A stretch of DNA of 64,000 nucleotides from Roseiarcus sp963835215 (GTDB taxonomy: Bacteria > Pseudomonadota > Alphaproteobacteria > Rhizobiales > Beijerinckiaceae), in assembly GCA_963835215.1 (NCBI GenBank), contig CAWIES010000002.1, positions 1,488,001-1,552,000 of the forward strand, read 5' to 3'. The notes under the pieces are model-generated. The model was not told the origin of the DNA and searched no databases. It saw only the letters and a list, made by a program, of their open reading frames with translations. The position numbers and the translations under genes are program-made. Shown piece after piece: positions 62,040-64,000 of this stretch; within the stretch, counting starts at the first letter, position 1; each line of letters starts with the position of its first letter.

Positions 62040-62948
62040 ATGGACGAACGTCGGGCGAGCGCGACGAGCGCGCCGCAGTTCGTCTATCTCTGCTTTGGCG
62101 TCTCGCCGAGCGTGAAGCGCGAGCTGGTCTACAGCATCGCAACGTTGCTGCCCGAGATCGGCGGCGACGCGGCGCGCATCACGATCTTCACCGATCGGCC
62201 GCAGGATTTCGCGACCTGGCGCGAGCGCATCGTCGACATCGGCGGTCGTCTGACGGCGATGCGCTGGGTGGGCGATTGCGATTTCTTCTTTCGCGCCAAG
62301 CCGGCGGTGCTCGCCGAGGCGCTGGCGCTGCACCAGCGCGCTTGCGTGATGCTCGACACCGACAGCTTCATCAGGCCGGGGTTCGCGGCGGCGGTGGAGC
62401 GGGCGCTTGAGGCGGGCGCAGCGATGAACAGCCTCGTGCGCGCCAACCCCTATCCGTTCTTCGGCCCGTTCGAGACCGACCTGCCGCACCTCGGGCATTA
62501 TCGCTTCGATGCCGCCGCTTCGGTGATGCTCAATTCCGGACTGGTGGCGGCGCGTTTCGAACATCTGCCGGTGATCGAAGATGCACTCGTGCTGCTCGAT
62601 CGACTATGGGCAGCCAAGCTGCATCGCCATGACATCGAGCAATTCGCTGTCGCCGAATGTTTCCGGCTCGCCGGCGTCAAAGTCTCGCTGATCGGGAGCG
62701 AGTTCGAGCATTATTGTCAGCACTGGTCGAAGCGCTACATGCGGCGCATGCTGCGCCGTTATGGGCCCTCGCCGGACGTAGTCCCGGTCGCGGCGCGGGC
62801 GAGCATCGGCTTCTCCAAGACGCGGGTGCGCCTATTCAAGGGCGGCAAGCGCGCAAGGCTCGCGCTCAGGATGTTACGCCGCCGCTTGCGGCCGGGCGCC
62901 GCCGCAGCTGGCCAAGCGGTTGAATCGCCGCGCGGGCCGGGCGTATGA
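62040..62948 (+). CDS. glycosyltransferase-like protein with DxD motif
   Basis: A 302-residue protein. FVYLCFGVSPSVKRELVYSI near the start, CVMLDTDSFIRPGF (DxD-type motif) and MLNSGLVAARFEHLP resemble GT-A enzymes of the GT8-like kind, which transfer sugars from nucleotide donors. The basic C terminus (KRARLALRMLRRRLR) may bind membrane phosphate. The acceptor is unknown. The stop overlaps mntR (ATGA). Confidence 0.65.
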   Translation: MDERRASATSAPQFVYLCFGVSPSVKRELVYSIATLLPEIGGDAARITIFTDRPQDFATWRERIVDIGGRLTAMRWVGDCDFFFRAKPAVLAEALALHQRACVMLDTDSFIRPGFAAAVERALEAGAAMNSLVRANPYPFFGPFETDLPHLGHYRFDAAASVMLNSGLVAARFEHLPVIEDALVLLDRLWAAKLHRHDIEQFAVAECFRLAGVKVSLIGSEFEHYCQHWSKRYMRRMLRRYGPSPDVVPVAARASIGFSKTRVRLFKGGKRARLALRMLRRRLRPGAAAAGQAVESPRGPGV

Positions 62949-63445
62949 CTGTAGCGGGCGGAACCGGGAAGACGCGGGTGGCGAAGACGACGCGCGGCGC
63001 CAAGACAAAGACGGCCGAGCCTGACCTCGCGACCGCGCCGGTGCAGGCGCGCCGCTTCGTCGCCGCGCGCCGTCGCCGCGCTAGCGCGACGCTGGAAGAT
63101 TACACCGAGCTGATCGCCGACCTGATCGCCCGCGATGGCGAGGCGCGCACCACCGACATCGCCGAGCGCCTCGGCGTCGCCCACCCGACCGCCAGCAAGG
63201 CGATCGGGCGGCTCGAGCGCGAAGGCCTCGCGCTCGTGCGCCCCTACCGCGGCGTCTCGCTCACCGCCGCCGGCCAGGCGATGGCCGAACGCTCGCGCCG
63301 GCGCCACCGGCTGGTCGTCGACCTGCTCGTCGCGGTCGGCGCGCCGCGCGAGGCGGCGGAAGCCGACGCCGAGGGTGTCGAGCACTATGTCTCGCCCGCG
63401 ACGCTGGCGGCGTTCGAGGCCTTCCTCGCGGCGCTGCGCAAATAG
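62945..63445 (+). CDS. mntR: manganese-responsive regulator MntR (DtxR family)
   Basis: A 166-residue metalloregulator. A basic, Lys/Thr-rich N-terminal tail of ~45 residues precedes the winged helix (LEDYTELIADLIARDGEART, RLGVAHPTASKAIGRLEREG) and the dimer/metal domain containing RRHRLVVDLLVAVGAP and ADAEGVEHYVS with expected His/Glu ligands. It represses manganese uptake in relatives. No mntH is seen here. It overlaps the preceding gene's stop. Confidence 0.87.
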   Translation: MTVAGGTGKTRVAKTTRGAKTKTAEPDLATAPVQARRFVAARRRRASATLEDYTELIADLIARDGEARTTDIAERLGVAHPTASKAIGRLEREGLALVRPYRGVSLTAAGQAMAERSRRRHRLVVDLLVAVGAPREAAEADAEGVEHYVSPATLAAFEAFLAALRK

Positions 63446-63490
63446 CGCCGTTCCCGTGAACGCGTCGAACCGATTTGAAGCGAGGGTTCG

Positions 63491-64000
63491 ATGATGACCG
63501 AGTGTTTGCGCGAATTCGGGCCGAAGATCTGGACCGCCGACGGCCCGCCGGTGTCTTTCTTCGGGTTCGCCTATTCGACTCGGATGGCGGCGATTCAATT
63601 GTCGAACGGTGGGCTTTTCATCTGGTCGCCGATCGCGCTGTCGACGGCGCTCAAGGGTGAGATCGACGCACTGGGAGCGGTTCGGTTTCTTGTTTCGCCC
63701 AACAAGCTGCACCACCTCTTTCTTGGCGACTGGAAGTCCGCCTATCCCGAGGCCCGGATGTTCGCCCCTCCCGGTCTACGGCGACGGCGCAAGAACCTCG
63801 CATTCGACGACGACCTCGGCGACGCGCCCGATCCGGTCTGGGCGGCGGACATCGACCAAGTTGCGCTGCGCGGTAGCTGGGCGATGACTGAGGTTGTGTT
63901 CTTTCATCACGCTAGCGGGACGGCAATTTTCGCCGACCTGATCCAGAACTTTCCGCCCGAGTGGTTCACCGGCTGGCGCGCGCCGCTTGCTCGCTACGCC
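63491..64000 (+). CDS. DUF4336 protein, cut by the window end
   Basis: 170 codons are visible, open to the last base. LREFGPKIWTADGPPVSFFG, STRMAAIQLSNGGLFIWSPI, FLVSPNKLHHLFLGDWKSAY and FHHASGTAIFADLIQNFPP match the DUF4336 family, which resembles a metallo-hydrolase fold with part of its metal ligands altered. Function unknown. GAGG lies just upstream of the ATG pair (63491, 63494). Confidence 0.78.
   Translation, partial: MMTECLREFGPKIWTADGPPVSFFGFAYSTRMAAIQLSNGGLFIWSPIALSTALKGEIDALGAVRFLVSPNKLHHLFLGDWKSAYPEARMFAPPGLRRRRKNLAFDDDLGDAPDPVWAADIDQVALRGSWAMTEVVFFHHASGTAIFADLIQNFPPEWFTGWRAPLARYA

Overview
The window is a GC-rich stretch (about 65-70% by eye) of an alphaproteobacterial chromosome, most likely from the order Hyphomicrobiales (Rhizobiales). 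The indicators are an ATP synthase F0 operon that encodes both b and b' and stands apart from any F1 genes, an sdhCDAB operon, an ialB gene, a long alphaproteobacterial-type HisRS, an NDUFA9-like gene, the purL / FlbD-like / bolA order, and intergenic palindromes of a kind common in this order. I see no rRNA, tRNA, CRISPR array, prophage, insertion sequence or replication origin.

Layout. 1-4.2 kb: the start of a CNNM/CorC-like gene, a DgoR-like GntR regulator, an EamA transporter overlapping cobT, and a toxin-antitoxin (TA) pair whose Phd-type antitoxin has an extra N-terminal domain and a palindrome in front. 4.2-10.5 kb, minus strand: sppA, ihfB, lapA, an ornithine-cyclodeaminase-like gene, a DUF1003 gene, trpF (frameshifted), trpB and a ybjQ pair, without trpA. 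10.9-16.6 kb: an NDUFA9-like oxidoreductase, a 1,200-residue DUF4062/nSTAND NTPase/TM/TPR protein, a 36-residue secreted peptide with its own promoter, and a TraX-like membrane protein. 16.6-26.1 kb: an EF-G paralogue, a fused aroK-aroB, bolA / FlbD-like / purL, and a chemoreceptor. 26.4-32.7 kb: acyl-CoA ligase, class A beta-lactamase, acetolactate-synthase-like ThDP enzyme, amine oxidase and a second TA pair. 32.7-40.5 kb: proA, lysC, ubiG, ialB and sdhCDAB. 40.7-51 kb: an FMO-like enzyme, a divergent sugar-acid catabolic locus (PfkB kinase, semialdehyde dehydrogenase, two FAH-fold proteins, UxaA-like dehydratase, HAD phosphatase, GntR regulator) and an MFS exporter. 51-56.8 kb: palindromic repeats, dnaB, a nitronate monooxygenase, rlmJ and an RNase T2. 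56.9-64 kb: atpI-B-E-F'-F, DUF1345, hisS, a glycosyltransferase-like gene, mntR and a DUF4336 gene cut by the window end.

Genes that work together: sdhCDAB (complex II) and atpIBEF'F (ATP synthase membrane sector) serve respiration. The 41.9-49.6 kb locus probably turns a hexaric or pentonic acid into 2-oxoglutarate through 2-oxoglutarate semialdehyde under GntR control. proA, lysC, aroKB, trpFB and purL are dispersed biosynthetic genes.

The most important caution is that four conserved genes (trpF, dnaB, nitronate monooxygenase, RNase T2) each carry one apparent single-base indel, and correcting that base restores a full-length family member. Because dnaB is essential and the rest of each gene is intact, I read these as probable sequence errors rather than real pseudogenes. 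Most features are housekeeping. The accessory candidates worth a second look are the DUF4062-nSTAND protein with its neighbouring secreted peptide, the extended-antitoxin TA module, and the sugar-acid locus with two FAH-fold enzymes.
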